Below, one piece after another: positions 14,909 through 22,877 of a DNA stretch of 25,504 nucleotides. This stretch comes from Tepidanaerobacter acetatoxydans_A (GTDB lineage: Bacteria; Bacillota; Thermosediminibacteria; Thermosediminibacterales; Tepidanaerobacteraceae), in contig JALHJR010000034.1 in assembly GCA_022840405.1 (NCBI GenBank), positions 1 to 25,504 on the forward strand. Reading direction: 5' to 3'. Below the pieces are notes generated by a model that was not told where the DNA came from, made no database searches, and worked only from the letters and a program-made list of their open reading frames with translations. A program made the translations under genes and the position numbers. The number at the start of each line of letters is the position of its first letter. The first letter of the stretch is position 1.

Positions 14909-15763
14909 ATGAGAAAAAGCTTGAAAACAGCAGTTATTTTGATGCTTGTTTTAGTTTTGAGTATGATTAGCTTAGTAGGTTGTTCAAACGAGACAGCTAA
15001 GCAAGAAACTTTAGAGGAAGAAACATCTCAGCAAGAATCTACTGCACAGGAGGACTCCTTTGAAAAGATAAAAGCGAAGGGTAAAGTTGTCATGGGTCTT
15101 GACGATACATTTGCACCCATGGGCTTTAGAGATGAAAACAATAAAATCGTGGGTTTTGATGTGGATTTGGCCCAGGAAGTTTTCAAGCGGAATGATTTAG
15201 AATTGGTTCTCCAGCCTATAGACTGGACAATGAAAGAAGCGGAATTAAACGCGGGAAATATAGACATGATTTGGAATGCATATACAATTACCGAGGAAAG
15301 AAAAGAGAAGGTTGCCTTTACAAAGCCATACCTTGATAATAGGCAGGTAATTGTCACCCTTGAAGGCTCTGGCATTAAAAGTAAAAGCGATCTTGCCGGC
15401 AAAAAGGTAGCGGCACAGACTGGTTCCAGTGCTGTAGATGCTATGAATACCGAACCGGAGTTAGTGAAGTCCTTTGACGGTGGTGAGCCGGTATTATTTG
15501 ATACGAACAATGAAGCCTTTATGGATTTGGAGGCTAAAAGGGTTGATGCCGTTGTAGCCGATGAGGTTTTAGCCCGCTACTATATCAAGCAAAAAGGTGC
15601 AGATAAGTATACAATTCTCGATGAAGATTTTGGTGACGAGGAATACGGCATAGGTTTTAGGAAGCAGGATAAAAAGCTGCTGGAAATGGTTGATAAAACT
15701 TTAGACGAGATGAGAAAAGATGGAAGCTATGATTTAATATATCAAAAATGGTTTGGCAAGTAA
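14909..15763 (+). CDS. Amino acid ABC transporter substrate-binding lipoprotein
   Basis: This encodes a 284-residue lipoprotein of the family 3 (polar amino acid) solute-binding proteins. A signal peptide ends in the lipobox LVGC with the lipidated C25. An acidic, low-complexity linker (about 26-50) precedes the two-lobed binding domain, which shows KVVMGLDDTFAPMGFRDE, GFDVDLAQEVFKR, the ITEERKEKVAFTKPY hinge region and a closing YQKWFGK. It delivers its ligand to the permease and ATPase encoded next. The ligand cannot be fixed from sequence; the fold serves glutamine, arginine/lysine or cystine. The start is ATG at 14909 behind AAGGGAAAGGGG. It is the first gene of a three-gene operon. Confidence 0.92.
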   Translation: MRKSLKTAVILMLVLVLSMISLVGCSNETAKQETLEEETSQQESTAQEDSFEKIKAKGKVVMGLDDTFAPMGFRDENNKIVGFDVDLAQEVFKRNDLELVLQPIDWTMKEAELNAGNIDMIWNAYTITEERKEKVAFTKPYLDNRQVIVTLEGSGIKSKSDLAGKKVAAQTGSSAVDAMNTEPELVKSFDGGEPVLFDTNNEAFMDLEAKRVDAVVADEVLARYYIKQKGADKYTILDEDFGDEEYGIGFRKQDKKLLEMVDKTLDEMRKDGSYDLIYQKWFGK

Positions 15764-15899
15764 TGGATTTGCTCTGTAATTCAGAGAACCCTCTAGAAAA
15801 GTGCAAATATCTTTACAGACCAGATCCAAAATGATGTAATCATCGGTAATAATTGCCTGCTGCAATGGTATAAAATGTAATATGTAAAGGGAAATCATT

Positions 15900-16544
15900 A
15901 TGTTTGAATATATTTTAAGACTCTTGCCTGCTTTGCTATCAGGGCTCGAGGTAACCTTAAAAGTGTTTTTCTTAACGCTTGTAATATCTATACCTTTGGG
16001 AATCCTTGTAGCCCTAGGCAGGCTGTCAAAAATCAAGCCACTGGTATTTCTGGTGGAGCTTTATATTTGGGTCATGCGAGGAACGCCGCTGCTGCTGCAA
16101 ATAGTAGTTATATTTTTTGGATTACCCATTGTGGGAATAACCTTTGACAGGTTTCCTGCCGCCATACTGGCGTTTGTGCTAAATTATGCGGCGTATTTCG
16201 GAGAAATCTTCAGAGGCGGCATTGAATCCATCGATAAAGGTCAATACGATGCGGCAAAGGTGCTGGGTTTTACTCCTGCAAAGACATTTACAAGAATTAT
16301 TCTGCCGCAAATGATAAAGATAGTACTGCCGTCAGTGGCCAATGAGGTAATAACCCTTGTAAAAGACACATCACTGGTATATGTAGTGGGTCTGGGAGAG
16401 CTTTTGCGGGCGGGGAAAATAGCCTCCAATCGCGATGCCTCCCTGGTGCCGCTGATCGTAGTGGGAGTCTTTTATTTGGCCTTAACAGCGGTTTTAACGG
16501 CGATTTTCCAAAAACTAGAAGATAGATATTCATATTTTCAATAA
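15900..16544 (+). CDS. Amino acid ABC transporter permease (HisM/GlnP type)
   Basis: This encodes a 214-residue inner membrane permease with about five transmembrane helices. The ATPase-contacting EAA loop lies at about 118-136 (AAKVLGFTPAKTFTRIILP). RGTPLLLQ at 60-67 is a hallmark of the polar amino acid permease family. There is only one permease gene, so a homodimer is likely. The start is ATG at 15900 behind AAAGGG. The 136 bp before it contain no terminator, only a small imperfect repeat CTCTGTAATTCAGAG (15773-15787), so it is expected on the same transcript as the binding protein; the gap may lower its level relative to that protein. Confidence 0.93.
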   Translation: MFEYILRLLPALLSGLEVTLKVFFLTLVISIPLGILVALGRLSKIKPLVFLVELYIWVMRGTPLLLQIVVIFFGLPIVGITFDRFPAAILAFVLNYAAYFGEIFRGGIESIDKGQYDAAKVLGFTPAKTFTRIILPQMIKIVLPSVANEVITLVKDTSLVYVVGLGELLRAGKIASNRDASLVPLIVVGVFYLALTAVLTAIFQKLEDRYSYFQ

Positions 16545-16556
16545 GGGGAAAGAATT

Positions 16557-17306
16557 ATGATACTCAGCGTAGAGGGCTTGTATAAAAGCTTTAAGGGAAA
16601 ACCTGTATTAAATAATATAAACTTTCAATTGGGACAAAATGAGATATTGGCAATAATAGGCCGGTCCGGCGTTGGTAAAACTACCCTTTTAAGGTGTATA
16701 AACAATCTGGTCAAATGCGACCGTGGAACAATCATCGTAGACAAAATGTATCTGTGCAAAGATGACAACGGGAGCACTACTTATGCCAAACCGGCACAAA
16801 TGCTGCAGATAAGAAAAAAGCTGGGCTTAGTTTTTCAAAACTTTAATCTTTTCCCGCATATGTCGGTTTTAGGGAACATCATAGAAGCACCGATAAATGT
16901 TTTCGGTGCTTCTAAAAGCGAGGCTGAAAACAAGGCTATGGAGCTTTTAAAGATGCTGGATCTCGGCGATAAGGCAAATGCCTATCCTTTTGAACTTTCA
17001 GGAGGGCAAAGGCAGAGGGCAGCAATTGCGCGAGCATGTGCCTTAAACCCAAAGATTATGTGCCTGGATGAACCTACTTCGGCTCTGGACCCGGAGCTTA
17101 GGGAAGGCATTGCATTGATAATAGAAAAATTGGCCCGGGACGGAATGGGCATTTTAATAATAACCCATGATATGAATTTTGCAAAACGAGTTGCACATCG
17201 AATCATATTCATGGATGAAGGTCGGATTATAAAGGAGTCGAGTAAAGAAGAATTCTTTAATAATATTGAAAATGAAAGAATAAAAAGTTTTGTTATGATG
17301 GACTAA
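16557..17306 (+). CDS. Amino acid ABC transporter ATP-binding protein (GlnQ/HisP type)
   Basis: This encodes a 249-residue ABC ATPase that powers the permease encoded 12 bp upstream. The Walker A motif is GRSGVGKTT (35-43). The Q loop (VFQNFNLFPHMSV), signature LSGGQRQR, Walker B/D loop CLDEPTSALDP and switch histidine in ITHDMNFA follow in order. NLFPHMSV after the Q loop is typical of the polar amino acid branch. The start is ATG at 16557 behind AAGGGGAAAG. Its last 14 bases overlap the end of metH, which runs the other way, and no terminator lies between the two genes. Confidence 0.95.
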   Translation: MILSVEGLYKSFKGKPVLNNINFQLGQNEILAIIGRSGVGKTTLLRCINNLVKCDRGTIIVDKMYLCKDDNGSTTYAKPAQMLQIRKKLGLVFQNFNLFPHMSVLGNIIEAPINVFGASKSEAENKAMELLKMLDLGDKANAYPFELSGGQRQRAAIARACALNPKIMCLDEPTSALDPELREGIALIIEKLARDGMGILIITHDMNFAKRVAHRIIFMDEGRIIKESSKEEFFNNIENERIKSFVMMD

Positions 17307-19686
17307 AAAATTCTTGGGCAATTCTCACCGATTCCTGAGCATCCCTTCCATAATAGTCAGCACCGATGCTTTTTGCAAATTCGGCATTGACAACTGCACC
17401 GCCTACCATTATCTTACATCTAAGGCCCTCTTCCCTTATTGCCTTTATTGTTTGTGCCATGTTCTGAGCAGTGGTTGTCATTAAAGCACTTAAGCCTACA
17501 AGGCTTACATTGTCCTGCTTTATCCTTTGGATAATCTCGTCTTCCGGTACATCTTTTCCCAAATCAATAACCTCAAACCCATAATTTTCTAATAAAATTT
17601 TTATGATATTTTTACCTATATCATGAATATCTCCCCGTACAGTAGCAAGGATGATTTTCCCCTTGCTAAATTCAGCTTTCCTGCCATTTGTTTCAATGAT
17701 ATGATGCTTTATAGCCTCAAAAGCCCTTTTAGCAGTTTCAGCGGATTGTATGAGCTGTGGAAGGAAAATCTCACCCGCTTCGTATTTGCGCCCTACTACA
17801 TCAAGTGAAGGCACCAGATGTTCATCTATTATCTGTGTGGGGCTCATTGTTTTGAGCAGAGCTCTTACCTTTGATGCAGCTTCTTCCTTTAAGCCGTTTA
17901 TGATTATATCCTCAATATCTGCCACATCCGCAGCGGAGAAAGCTTTGACAGCATGTTTTTTATCCTTAGGCACATATGCAGCAATATAATTGTTGGCATA
18001 CTTATCATAGCCCCAAAGCACGTTAAATGCATTTATAGTCCCCATCACTTCTTCATCAGTAGGGTCAATAATCGGTGCATCCAGTCCGGCTTCTAACGCA
18101 AGAGCCAAGAATGTGCGATTCAGCAGGGGTCTATTGGGCAAACCAAAGGAGATATTGCTAACACCCAGAATAGTTTTTACTCCAAGCCTTTCTTTTACCA
18201 ATCTGGTGGCCTTTATAATTTCCCTTACTTCATCCTGCTGGGCGGAAACTGCAATAACGAGGCAATCAATAATCAAATCTTCTTTTGCTATACCATATTT
18301 GGAGGCGGTCTTAACTATATTTTCGGCTATTTTAAATCTGTCTTTTGCCTTTGCCGGTATTCCATTTTCATCTAATGTTAGGCCAACAACACAGGCTCCG
18401 TATTTTTTGGCTATAGGGAATATCTCCTCCATAACCTTTAGCTTTCCATTTACTGAATTAATAATGGGCTTACCATTGTATATTCGCACGGCGGCTTCGA
18501 TTACATCACTATCGGTACTGTCAATCTGAAGGGGGACACTTACTGTACTTTGCAGCTCACGGATGATATTTATCATTACAGCCTTTTCATCTATTTCCGG
18601 CAGCCCTGCATTTACATTGAGAATATGTGCTCCTGCATCCTGCTGCGCAAGAGCCTGACGCAAGACATATTCCATATCATTGCTTTTCAATGCCTCTTTA
18701 AGGTGCTTCCTGCCGGTAGGATTGAGCTTTTCGCCTATAACGGTTATGCCTTCACCGATAATTACCGTCTTTGAAAATGAACTTGCAGCCGTTATCGGTT
18801 CAACTTGCCGCTTTACAGGCTCAAGACCTGCAAGCACATGACTTAATGCCCTTATATGTTCCGGATTTGTGCCGCAGCAGCCCCCAAGAATCGTAACACC
18901 CTTTTCGGCCATGATTTTTGCATATCTGGCAAATTCATCGGGTTCTACATTAAATACGGTTTTTCCGTCTATAATCTTCGGCATGCCGGCATTGGGCTGT
19001 GCTATAACCGGGATTTTGGAGTATGACAGCACTTCTTCAATTAGCGGCAGAATCTCTTTGGGCCCTAAAGAGCAATTAATGCCTAAAGCATTTACTCCAA
19101 GCCCGCAAATTACATTTACCATAGTCAGAGGGTCAGTTCCCGTCAAAGTCCTTTTGTCCTGCTGGAAAGTCATAGTAGCTGCAACAGGAAGATTGCAGTT
19201 TTCTTTTGCTGCAAGAATAGCTGCCTTCATTTCATAAATATCTGACATGGTTTCTATTAAAATCAAATCTGCACCTGCATCTGCACCGGCAATTACCTGC
19301 TCCTTGAAAAGCTCGTATGCCTCGCTAAAAGATAAAGTTCCATATGGTTTCATGAGCTGACCGATAGGTCCAATATCCAATGCAACAAGCCTTTTCCCGG
19401 CAGCTTTTAAGGCTATTTTAACGCCGCTTTTAACGATTTCGCCGACATCATATCCATATTTACTAAGCTTAATGCGGTTTGCCCCAAATGTATTCGTAGT
19501 AATCACATCTGCACCAGCATCCAGGTATGCGCCGTGAATTTTTTCAATAATCTCTGGGTGCAAAATATTATAACTTTCCGGGAGTTCTCCTGCCTTAAGG
19601 CCGTATGTTTGAAGCATGGTACCCATTGCACCGTCAAAAACTATAAAATTTGAAAAGTCAATCTGCTTACTCAAAAAAGTTTTCAC
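17293..19686 (-). CDS. metH: Cobalamin-dependent methionine synthase, truncated form
   Basis: This encodes a 797-residue MetH that methylates homocysteine using methyl-tetrahydrofolate and cobalamin. The homocysteine domain (about 1-295) has zinc ligands C205 (GINC) and C270/C271 (GGCCG). The folate-binding domain (about 310-570) opens with GEKLNPTGRK. The cobalamin modules (about 590-797) carry D686-x-H688-x-x-G691, with H688 the lower ligand to cobalt. The C-terminal reactivation domain of E. coli MetH (about 1,230 residues) is absent, and a separate protein encoded upstream supplies it. The nominal start is GTG at 19686, but AAAGGGTG lies right against it; TTG at 19674 (residue 5), nine bases after that site, is the more likely start. 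The gene overlaps the upstream one and ends the SAM-controlled operon. Confidence 0.95.
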   Translation of the reverse strand: MKTFLSKQIDFSNFIVFDGAMGTMLQTYGLKAGELPESYNILHPEIIEKIHGAYLDAGADVITTNTFGANRIKLSKYGYDVGEIVKSGVKIALKAAGKRLVALDIGPIGQLMKPYGTLSFSEAYELFKEQVIAGADAGADLILIETMSDIYEMKAAILAAKENCNLPVAATMTFQQDKRTLTGTDPLTMVNVICGLGVNALGINCSLGPKEILPLIEEVLSYSKIPVIAQPNAGMPKIIDGKTVFNVEPDEFARYAKIMAEKGVTILGGCCGTNPEHIRALSHVLAGLEPVKRQVEPITAASSFSKTVIIGEGITVIGEKLNPTGRKHLKEALKSNDMEYVLRQALAQQDAGAHILNVNAGLPEIDEKAVMINIIRELQSTVSVPLQIDSTDSDVIEAAVRIYNGKPIINSVNGKLKVMEEIFPIAKKYGACVVGLTLDENGIPAKAKDRFKIAENIVKTASKYGIAKEDLIIDCLVIAVSAQQDEVREIIKATRLVKERLGVKTILGVSNISFGLPNRPLLNRTFLALALEAGLDAPIIDPTDEEVMGTINAFNVLWGYDKYANNYIAAYVPKDKKHAVKAFSAADVADIEDIIINGLKEEAASKVRALLKTMSPTQIIDEHLVPSLDVVGRKYEAGEIFLPQLIQSAETAKRAFEAIKHHIIETNGRKAEFSKGKIILATVRGDIHDIGKNIIKILLENYGFEVIDLGKDVPEDEIIQRIKQDNVSLVGLSALMTTTAQNMAQTIKAIREEGLRCKIMVGGAVVNAEFAKSIGADYYGRDAQESVRIAQEFFSPS

Positions 19687-20338
19687 CCTTTCTATACTGA
19701 CAATTTACAGAAGAACAAAGCTTGCACTTATTGCCGCATCCTCTTTTATCAGGTAATACTTGCTGCACACCTATAATCGCTATTACGGATTTTCGGGGAG
19801 CAAGCAGAAAGTCTTTGGTAACGGCAAGCCCGATTTTTCTATAGGCATCCAATGCCGCAGCTATATCGCCTTGAAGGCAAAGGGGCAAATCGCCGTAACC
19901 CGGGCTGTATCTGGAGGTAATATAAAGGCCTTCACTTGCAGCTTTTAACCGGATTTTGCCCTCCACTTCATCACATAATGCCTCAACTGCAGCCGATGCA
20001 CAGGCATCAAGGATTAGGCCTTTTGTAGGATGAATTCTTAAATACAATGAAATTCTTTTATCGACTTCAAGACCCAAGGTAACAGCCATTAGGGCTGTCT
20101 TTGATGAATATTTTAAGTGATGTGCTATGTCATAACCGTAAAGCGTCACATTGCTTTGCTTAAGTAATATTTTTCCATCTTTGTGTTCGATATCGAATAT
20201 ATCATAAACGTACTGCTTTTGTGCAATACCTTTAATTTCGCTGATACATTCTGTTATAAGTTCCCTGGTATTTTCATAAGGACGGTGATTATTATGATAA
20301 CCGAGATAATGCAATACTTCATCATAATTAATATTCAT
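19667..20338 (-). CDS. Stand-alone methionine synthase reactivation protein
   Basis: This encodes a 223-residue protein matching the vitamin B12-dependent methionine synthase activation domain, which binds S-adenosylmethionine and re-methylates cobalamin when it has been oxidised to cob(II)alamin. The conserved block RYSPGYGDLPL (about residues 142-152) is the AdoMet-binding signature of this domain. The C terminus carries the cysteine-rich pattern CGNKCKLCSSVNCQYR, seen in clostridial stand-alone forms, where a metal or redox role is possible but unproven. The start is ATG at 20338 behind AAGGAG. Its 3' end overlaps the start of metH, so the two halves of a canonical MetH are made as separate but coupled chains. 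Confidence 0.86.
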   Translation of the reverse strand: MNINYDEVLHYLGYHNNHRPYENTRELITECISEIKGIAQKQYVYDIFDIEHKDGKILLKQSNVTLYGYDIAHHLKYSSKTALMAVTLGLEVDKRISLYLRIHPTKGLILDACASAAVEALCDEVEGKIRLKAASEGLYITSRYSPGYGDLPLCLQGDIAAALDAYRKIGLAVTKDFLLAPRKSVIAIIGVQQVLPDKRGCGNKCKLCSSVNCQYRKGENFFE

Positions 20339-20405
20339 AATAAACTCCTTGAGATTAGGTTAAACTTGACCTAAAATCATATTGAAAATATTTTTTAACT
20401 TATGT

Positions 20406-20425
20406 TTGCATCTTTTTTGATGCAA
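20406..20425 (-). other. Hairpin between the UPF0280 and MetH activation genes
   Basis: TTGCATC (20406-20412) and GATGCAA (20419-20425) pair perfectly around a 6-base loop, in the only sizeable gap (99 bp) of the methionine operon. The minus strand lacks a U run after it, so it looks like an RNA-processing or stability element, not a terminator. Confidence 0.4.
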
Positions 20426-20437
20426 CATTATTTAATG

Positions 20438-21160
20438 CTATGGCCTTGTAAGCGTAATGTTTCCCCAGATGCCCAATTTATCCTGTATAATAATAACAAC
20501 TCCTTCTATCCCCGGAATTGATTTTGCAAAATTAATACCCTGCTCTATATCATCGGCAGTCTTTACCCTGTTGCCCACAGCGGTAGCGGTCGCATCGGCC
20601 AAGAGGGTGTCATGAGAAATCACTACTGCAGCATCGGCCTTACCGAAACTCAGTGAATGACCAACGGTGCCGCTGGATGTGCACACTCCAATAGAGTCGC
20701 CATTTCCGGGAATCAGTAGGGCTATTTTATTGGAAAGCGGTGATTTACCTGCATATATAAGCACATGCCTGTCATGCTTGCTTTTTATATAGATATCGCC
20801 GCCGTTTTCAATGATTAGCTCATCGGTATATTTTTCAAGGGCCTTGCCGACATATTCACTTATAGCACCTGCGACGGCGGCCGTAGGGCCCACATTGGCG
20901 GCTTTTGAAGCCGAGCACATATGTTTTACTATGACAGGGGCGTCATCTGAAGGATTTATGGGAGCAAGGCTTGTCATGAATTCAGGATAGAGGCTGATGT
21001 AATTAGTGATTTCATTTCTATATTTTTTTAGCTGAGATAAGGCCTCATTTTTTAAATCGGATTTAGAAACAATCTCTAAATCCGATTCATATTCAGTGAC
21101 ATTAAATTTTACAAGGCCATGTGCCTTAGTATAATCTCGATAGAATCGCTTTTGATACAT
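20438..21160 (-). CDS. UPF0280 family protein (MA1715/COG2122-like)
   Basis: This encodes a 240-residue soluble protein of the UPF0280 family, distantly related to ApbE flavin transferases. Family features include SKAANVGPTAAVAGAISEYVG, ENGGDIYIKS, GVCTSSGTVGHSLSFGKADA and the DATATAVGNRV block. In methanogens this family has been linked genetically to homocysteine formation together with DUF39 and ferredoxin proteins; its exact step is unknown. The operon here reproduces that grouping. The start is ATG at 21160 behind AGGAGG, 21 bp after the ferredoxin gene. It could serve in sulfur delivery or cofactor maturation for the DUF39 enzyme; that is inference. Confidence 0.87.
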   Translation of the reverse strand: MYQKRFYRDYTKAHGLVKFNVTEYESDLEIVSKSDLKNEALSQLKKYRNEITNYISLYPEFMTSLAPINPSDDAPVIVKHMCSASKAANVGPTAAVAGAISEYVGKALEKYTDELIIENGGDIYIKSKHDRHVLIYAGKSPLSNKIALLIPGNGDSIGVCTSSGTVGHSLSFGKADAAVVISHDTLLADATATAVGNRVKTADDIEQGINFAKSIPGIEGVVIIIQDKLGIWGNITLTRP

Positions 21161-21181
21161 AATACCTCCTGTGTAAGAGCC

Positions 21182-21418
21182 TTATAAAGCTGCCGCAACT
21201 GCAGACGGCAAATCTTCAATATCGCTTTTTATGGCTCTTGAAGGGCATGCACTTACACACAGCATACAGCCCTGGCATTTTTGAACATTATATATAAGTT
21301 TCCATGTGGCTTTATCAAGACGTAGAGCCTTTGCACCGCAAACCGCCGTACAAGCACCACATTCTACGCATTTTTCGGCTTTAATGTATATTCGCTGTTT
21401 ATATACTTTTTTACTCAT
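21182..21418 (-). CDS. Two-cluster ferredoxin linked to homocysteine synthesis
   Basis: This encodes a 78-residue protein with two cysteine sets: C17, C20, C23, C27 and C48, C51, C54, C58 followed by P59. The first set lacks the usual proline after its last cysteine (CGAKA). The counterpart in methanogens (MA1822 type) also carries an N-terminal NIL domain, which is absent here; residues 1-15 are too short for one. It probably supplies electrons for the reductive conversion of aspartate semialdehyde plus sulfide to homocysteine by the DUF39 protein. I chose ATG at 21418, nine bases after AAGGAG; a TTG two codons earlier is too close to that site. It overlaps the end of the DUF39 gene by 8 bp, which indicates translational coupling. 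Confidence 0.87.
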   Translation of the reverse strand: MSKKVYKQRIYIKAEKCVECGACTAVCGAKALRLDKATWKLIYNVQKCQGCMLCVSACPSRAIKSDIEDLPSAVAAAL

Positions 21419-22598
21419 TATCAATCTCTCCTTCGCCTATTTCTTCTAGTGTATTAAGCTTTGCGACCTTATCAAAATGCTTGAAAGGTTCCTGCAGCGT
21501 AAATTTATCTGTTAGTATCCACCTTTTCAGTTCTTGAGCGATTGCACGAGCTTTACTTAGACTGGATAAGGGCGTAGTGGGTATTTGCTTGCCCTCAAGT
21601 GTGACCGTGCCGCTTCTTAACTGTGCATAATTTACCTTGCCCAGGCTGGGCTTGGAGCGCCGTCCAACGCTATAATCCACTATATGTGTATATATATCTT
21701 TATTTTCAACGGCTAAGTTCATTAACATATCTTTATCCAATACCGGTATCGGGATACCTATGCCGACAAACATAGATGTGCCGTATTTTTCAAAAACCGC
21801 CGGCTGAATGTAGTCACAGCTCATCTGCTTTAGGTCGCCGATAACAGCCAATGTGGCTGCAGATGTAGTCGGAACGCCGTTATTTCCTCGCTCTACTTCG
21901 GTTATAAACTGAGTCCCCTGCCAGGCTACGTAACCGGGAGCGCCGGCAAGAAAGATTTTGGTTCCCATTCCTATCGTTCGAAGATATGGATCATTGAGCA
22001 GCGGGCTCAGCTCGCCGGATGTGGAGTAGTTAATGTTTGCCATATTCGGCTGCAGGACTCCCATATATGTGTATAAAGTCCTGTCAGAAGTATTTATAGC
22101 CGCATCATAATTCTGATAGCAATTTCTCGGGTTGAACAAATACGCCTCGTTAATGGAATCCTTTGTAATATAAGTGTCGATTTCTTTTCTGGGGTAGCAG
22201 TCAGTGCCAGGAGATGTCGCCTGTAAGTGTATCTTCCTGCCTGCTATCAAATCGCATATTACGTGAGCACCGCCGTATTCTATATCCCTGTCAAAAGAAG
22301 TTTCAGTAGCACCTATATATGCATCAACTGCTGCAAGACCAGCATGTGCGGGCACATTGTTCAGCAGTACCTTGGTCATTCGGATGGGAGGGTCTGCATG
22401 GCCGAAGTTTAGAAATGCACCTGAGGAGCACATCGGGCTAAAAGTTGCAGTTGTTACAACATCCACATGACTTGCTGCCTCATCTAACCCCTTCTCCTTT
22501 ACTATATCGATTATTTCCTCTGCAGTAACAACAACCGCAGTCCCATTTTTGATTTTTTCATTAATTTCCTCAAAAGATTTTTTAACTTCCATTGCCAA
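21411..22598 (-). CDS. DUF39 homocysteine biosynthesis protein (COG1900, MA1821-like)
   Basis: This encodes a 395-residue protein of the DUF39/HcyBio family, which in methanogens is needed to turn aspartate semialdehyde and sulfide into homocysteine without an acylated homoserine intermediate. Conserved cysteines are C57 in SPMCSSG and C134 in GTDCYPRK; from memory, two cysteines at nearly these positions are reported as essential in archaeal homologues through persulfide chemistry. No CBS domain follows, unlike some archaeal members. AAGGAGG lies 5 bases before TTG at 22598 and 11 before ATG at 22592, so either may be used. It is the first gene behind a SAM-I riboswitch and is coupled to the ferredoxin gene, which marks it as the committed step of methionine synthesis here. 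Confidence 0.93.
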   Translation of the reverse strand: MAMEVKKSFEEINEKIKNGTAVVVTAEEIIDIVKEKGLDEAASHVDVVTTATFSPMCSSGAFLNFGHADPPIRMTKVLLNNVPAHAGLAAVDAYIGATETSFDRDIEYGGAHVICDLIAGRKIHLQATSPGTDCYPRKEIDTYITKDSINEAYLFNPRNCYQNYDAAINTSDRTLYTYMGVLQPNMANINYSTSGELSPLLNDPYLRTIGMGTKIFLAGAPGYVAWQGTQFITEVERGNNGVPTTSAATLAVIGDLKQMSCDYIQPAVFEKYGTSMFVGIGIPIPVLDKDMLMNLAVENKDIYTHIVDYSVGRRSKPSLGKVNYAQLRSGTVTLEGKQIPTTPLSSLSKARAIAQELKRWILTDKFTLQEPFKHFDKVAKLNTLEEIGEGEIDNE

Positions 22599-22630
22599 AT
22601 CTGCCTCCTTGGCTCATAAAATATTTTACA

Positions 22631-22666
22631 AAAATAAAAGCTGCTTTTCGATAAGAAAAGCAGCTT
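22631..22666 (-). terminator. Riboswitch-controlled terminator
   Basis: On the minus strand AAGCTGCTTTTC pairs perfectly with GAAAAGCAGCTT (22666-22655 with 22649-22638), followed by a T-rich run at 22639-22631. The sequence TCTTATC (22656-22650) in its 5' arm and loop complements GATAAGA (22709-22703), the 3' strand of the riboswitch P1 stem. Pairing of these two would form the antiterminator when SAM is low. Confidence 0.92.
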
Positions 22667-22700
22667 GTTGCTTCTTTAAAAGAAATATAAACAAACTGTT

Positions 22701-22820
22701 AATCTTATCTTCCAGGATAAAGTTAATCATCCTGCAGGAATTGACACCGATGCATTCTAATGGAAAATGCCGGTTGTCGAGCGTCATAGGGCCCGTCCCT
22801 CAGCTACTCTGGATAAGATT
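22701..22820 (-). promoter_or_regulatory. SAM-I (S-box) riboswitch
   Basis: On the minus strand P1 is AATCTTATC (22820-22812) with GATAAGATT (22709-22701). Between them lie the S-box landmarks in order: CCAGAG (kink-turn side), CTGAGGGACGGGCCCTATGA, GACAACCGG, and GGTGTCAATTCCTGCAG. Together with the terminator at 22631-22666 this is a complete OFF switch: high SAM stabilises P1, frees the terminator and stops transcription of the DUF39-ferredoxin-UPF0280-activation-metH operon. Confidence 0.97.
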
Positions 22821-22848
22821 TTATTTTTCATTTTATTTATTGCATATT

Positions 22849-22877
22849 AGTTTATAACATATTATATAATTTGTCAA
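22849..22877 (-). promoter_or_regulatory. Promoter of the SAM-controlled methionine operon
   Basis: Reading the minus strand, TTGACA (22877-22872) is followed after 17 bp by TAAACT (22854-22849), a 4-of-6 -10 match. The predicted start near 22842 is about 20 bases before the riboswitch P1 stem, as expected for an S-box leader. Confidence 0.8.

Noticed and set aside
15773..15787. CTCTGTAATTCAGAG as a terminator or operator between binding protein and permease genes
   Set aside because: Only five pairs, no T run, and the genes clearly belong to one transporter operon.
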